Assembly: GCF_001613045.1 (NCBI RefSeq)
Contig: NZ_BDBP01000013.1
Location: forward strand, 1-64,000
Length of the DNA stretch: 64,000 bases
Source: Nocardia lijiangensis NBRC 108240
GTDB lineage: Bacteria; Actinomycetota; Actinomycetes; Mycobacteriales; Mycobacteriaceae
Direction: 5' to 3'
Under the pieces are notes generated by a model. The model was not told the origin of the DNA. It searched no databases and saw only the letters and a program-made list of their open reading frames with translations. Positions 61,790-64,000 of the stretch are shown in pieces. The stretch's first letter is position 1. Each line of letters opens with the position of its first letter. The position numbers were made by a program, and so were the translations under genes.

Positions 61790-62752
61790 TCAGCTCGCGG
61801 CGGCGTACTCCGGGCCCGGGTTGGTCATCGCGGCCGACACCCTGTTCACCAGCGCGACGAGCGACAGCGCGACCTCCTCGGCCCGCTCCAGGATGACGCT
61901 GTGGCCCGCGCCCTCGATCCGCACCAGCTCGGAACTGGTCAGCTGCGAGGCGAGCACCACCGAGTGCGCGAACGGCACCACGATGTCGGCCGAGCCCGCC
62001 AGCACCAGCGCCGGGATGGTGCCGAGCCGGTGCAGGGTCGCGGTCTCGTCGAAGGCGATCAGCGAGCCGAGGAAGCCCGCCATGGTCAGCAGCGGAGTCT
62101 CGTTGAGCATGGCCGTCGCGACGGCGATCATCCTCGGGTTGATCTTCCTGGTGCCGAAGCTGGCCTCGCGCATGATCGGCTCGAAGATGCGCCGGGAGAA
62201 CTGCTTCGACGCCTGCATCACCCGCGGCGCGCGCAGCACCGCGACCTGGAGCGAGACGACGGCGTACCGGTGCAGCAGCCTGCCGATGCCGACCTCGGTG
62301 AGCCCGGTGGCGATGCCCGCGATCAGGCCGACGCCCACCACGCGCGTTCCGATGGACTCCGGAAACAGCCGGGCGTAGGCGAGCAGCACCATCGCGCCCA
62401 TGGAGTGTCCGACCAGCACCAGCGGGCCGGTCGGCGTCACCGTGCGCAGCACCGCGTCGAGATCGTGGCCGAGCTGGTCGATGGTGTAGGTCGACGGGTC
62501 GGCGGCGCCGGACTCGCCGTGGCCGCGGTGATCGTAGAAGACCATCCTGACCCCGTCGCCCCACTGTCGCGTCAGCTGGTCCCGCAGGAAGGACCACGAT
62601 TCGGTGTGCAGGCAGTGCCCGTGCACGAACACCACGGTGAGCGGCGCGTCGTCGGCGCCGAAGGTGCGGACCGAGATCGGGACACCGTCATCGGCCGACA
62701 CCGTGACACGATGGCCGTCGTAATCGGCGGCGCGGCGGGCGATCGTCGACAT
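61790..62752 (-). CDS. Alpha/beta-hydrolase
   Basis: A 320-residue alpha/beta-hydrolase. The oxyanion region is VFVHGHCLH, the nucleophile S117 lies in LVGHSMGAM, the acid is the Asp of LAGSADIVVP and the His is in GAGHSVI. A cap domain (about 155-235) lies between. Substrate unknown; an ester or lipid is typical. ATG 62752 has AGGAGA 7 nt upstream. It stands alone, downstream of a highly structured intergenic region. Confidence 0.91.
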   Translation of the reverse strand: MSTIARRAADYDGHRVTVSADDGVPISVRTFGADDAPLTVVFVHGHCLHTESWSFLRDQLTRQWGDGVRMVFYDHRGHGESGAADPSTYTIDQLGHDLDAVLRTVTPTGPLVLVGHSMGAMVLLAYARLFPESIGTRVVGVGLIAGIATGLTEVGIGRLLHRYAVVSLQVAVLRAPRVMQASKQFSRRIFEPIMREASFGTRKINPRMIAVATAMLNETPLLTMAGFLGSLIAFDETATLHRLGTIPALVLAGSADIVVPFAHSVVLASQLTSSELVRIEGAGHSVILERAEEVALSLVALVNRVSAAMTNPGPEYAAAS

Positions 62753-62910
62753 TGGCTTTCTCCTGCGGCGGGGCACCTGTGCTGAGCGTCTGTGACAGGT
62801 TGTCGATATCAATTTCCGCACCGTTAACCGGTCATACCGGACGTTATGGACACGTTGTCCAACCGACGCCGCCGGTCGATCATTTTCGGTTGACCCACCT
62901 CCTCGCAGAA

Positions 62911-63059
62911 GAATCTACGAAAACCTAGCCAGATCGCTAGAGAGAAGTAGATTTCGCTCGGCCGTCCGCGGTAGACCCTCCTATCCGACGGTCTACCGAA
63001 CGTTCTAGAGGTCCGTAGATTTCGTAATCCCGGGCTGCCGCGAGTATCGAAAATCTACG
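62911..63059. repeat. Cluster of TCTAC/GTAGA inverted repeats
   Basis: The 390-bp gap 62753-63142 has no gene but carries GAATCTACGA (62911), GTAGATTTCG (62947), GGTAGACC/GGTCTACC (62970-62977 and 62990-62997, perfect), CGTAGATTTCG (63014) and CGAAAATCTACG (63048). Several pair with each other. It lies downstream of the acyl-CoA dehydrogenase gene and upstream of the hydrolase gene, both on the minus strand. Confidence 0.75.
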
Positions 63060-63142
63060 TCTCTCTATCGAATTGGCAAGACTCACGCAGATTCCCATGA
63101 CGCCCGGTGGGAACCGGCCCACCGGGCGCATGGCGCCGACTC

Positions 63143-64000
63143 CTACGTGGCGTGGGTTCGCGTCGAAGGCAGGAACGGCCGCAGCAGATTGGCCTCGGTG
63201 GACGGTCCTGTCTGCCATTCGGCGATCCACGGCCCGGTGCCCTCGCTCGGGTCGAAGACGCCGTCCTCCAGCCACTGGTACCGCCCGTCGAGCACGCCCC
63301 TGGTGAGGGTGCGGTCCTCGTCGTCGGTGTTCTCCCACAGCGCGTCGAAGAGCCTGCGCACCCGGATGCGCGACTGACGGCAGAAGGTGTCGGCGAGTTC
63401 GACGGCCGCGTGCCCCTCGGGTTCACCGGACGCGCGCTGCGCTTCGGCCCGTACGCAGGCCGCGGACATGGCGAACAGCTCGGCGCCGATATCGACGATG
63501 CGCCCGAGGAAGTTCTGCCGGTACTCGAGGCCGGCCTGCCAGCGTGCCATGGCGTACATCAGCGAACGCGCCTGCTTGCGCGAGTTGCGTTCGACGAACC
63601 GCAGATGCCGTGCCAGCGAGCCGAATTCGGCATAGGTGCCGGTGACGGTGCCCGCGCCGACGGCCAGCTGCGGGAACCACTTGGCGTAGAAGCCGGTGGC
63701 GCCGACGGCGGCCTTGGCCTTGTCCTTGAGCTCGGCGTTGCGGTCGACGAGCGCGCCCGCGGCGGCCATGTGCGCGTCGGCCATCTCGCGGGCGACCAGC
63801 AGCCGCATGATCTCGCTGGAACCCTCGAAGATCCGGTTGATGCGCAGGTCGCGCAGCAGCTGCTCGGCGCCGACTGCTCGCTCGCCACGGGCGGCGAGCG
63901 AGGCGGCCGTTTCGTAGCCGCGTCCGCCGCGGATCTGCACCAGTTCGTCGGCGATCTGGCAGCTCATCTCGCTGGCCCACAGCTTGGCGAGCGCGGCCTC
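63143..64000 (-). CDS. Acyl-CoA dehydrogenase, C-terminal part (FadE, long type)
   Basis: Only the last 285 residues are in the window; the start lies beyond the right edge. The visible part begins in the family's C-terminal helical domain: QIRGGRGYETAASL, then LLRDLRINRIFEGSSEIMRLLVAREM, the canonical acyl-CoA dehydrogenase motif. It continues into a long extra C-terminal region (about 190 residues; RRLFDALWENTDDEDR, WLEDGVFDPSEGTG) found in long FadE proteins such as mycobacterial FadE5 or FadE10. It is predicted to perform the first oxidation of fatty acyl-CoA; chain length cannot be told. The catalytic base lies outside the visible part. Confidence 0.9.
   Translation of the reverse strand, partial: EAALAKLWASEMSCQIADELVQIRGGRGYETAASLAARGERAVGAEQLLRDLRINRIFEGSSEIMRLLVAREMADAHMAAAGALVDRNAELKDKAKAAVGATGFYAKWFPQLAVGAGTVTGTYAEFGSLARHLRFVERNSRKQARSLMYAMARWQAGLEYRQNFLGRIVDIGAELFAMSAACVRAEAQRASGEPEGHAAVELADTFCRQSRIRVRRLFDALWENTDDEDRTLTRGVLDGRYQWLEDGVFDPSEGTGPWIAEWQTGPSTEANLLRPFLPSTRTHAT

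Overview
The window is high-GC actinobacterial DNA, most likely from Nocardia or a close mycolic-acid relative in the Mycobacteriales. The evidence is a complete mce lipid-import operon, homologues of mycobacterial mutT4, pcnA, zmp1, dinB2, lppU and the sdh1 block, and several secreted, lipoprotein and L,D-transpeptidase genes. The genus is inferred from family content, not from a marker gene.

Layout. 1-3849: a block collinear with mycobacterial Rv3909-mutT4-pcnA, which lies near oriC in mycobacteria, with a large palindrome between the divergent mutT4 and pcnA. 3871-13170: a hypothetical gene, the pxpABC 5-oxoprolinase operon (with a parS-like site inside pxpB), a secreted DUF4185 protein, an MFS/Nudix pair, a pirin and a small membrane protein. 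13177-15102: the first XRE/DUF397 regulatory module. 15211-24874: M13 zinc peptidase, orphan sugar-type ABC ATPase, L,D-transpeptidase, cytochrome P450, secreted protein, LppU-like lipoprotein, DHA2 exporter and S1 protease. 25366-34931: mce operon (two YrbE permeases, MceA-F, one Mce-associated protein), closed by a strong terminator. 35026-48211: RNase HI, SRPBCC protein, L-2-hydroxyglutarate oxidase, membrane proteins, two TetR circuits, Lon protease, DinB2-type polymerase and a YhdH-type reductase. 48269-54642: ABC exporter behind a MerR-type promoter, a large FAD/Fe-S oxidoreductase, a 34-codon gene and a DNA glycosylase. 54644-57232: the second XRE/DUF397 module with small accessory genes. 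57346-61528: Sdh1-type succinate dehydrogenase and its small neighbour, syntenic with Rv0247c-Rv0250c. 61790-64000: alpha/beta hydrolase and the C-terminal part of an acyl-CoA dehydrogenase.

How the parts fit. Most units are short operons with 4-bp ATGA overlaps, and convergent pairs are separated by strong GC-rich hairpins. The mce operon forms one predicted envelope lipid importer. Its only large internal gap is a 77-bp coupling mini-ORF resembling a mycobacterial MIRU. The two XRE/DUF397 modules share architecture; in the second, matching inverted repeats sit before and after the cassette. Several genes lack a Shine-Dalgarno but carry a TAnnnT hexamer 6-7 nt before the start codon, which suggests leaderless transcription.

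I saw no rRNA, tRNA, CRISPR array, insertion sequence or prophage. All starts and functions were judged by reading the sequence; no database search was run.
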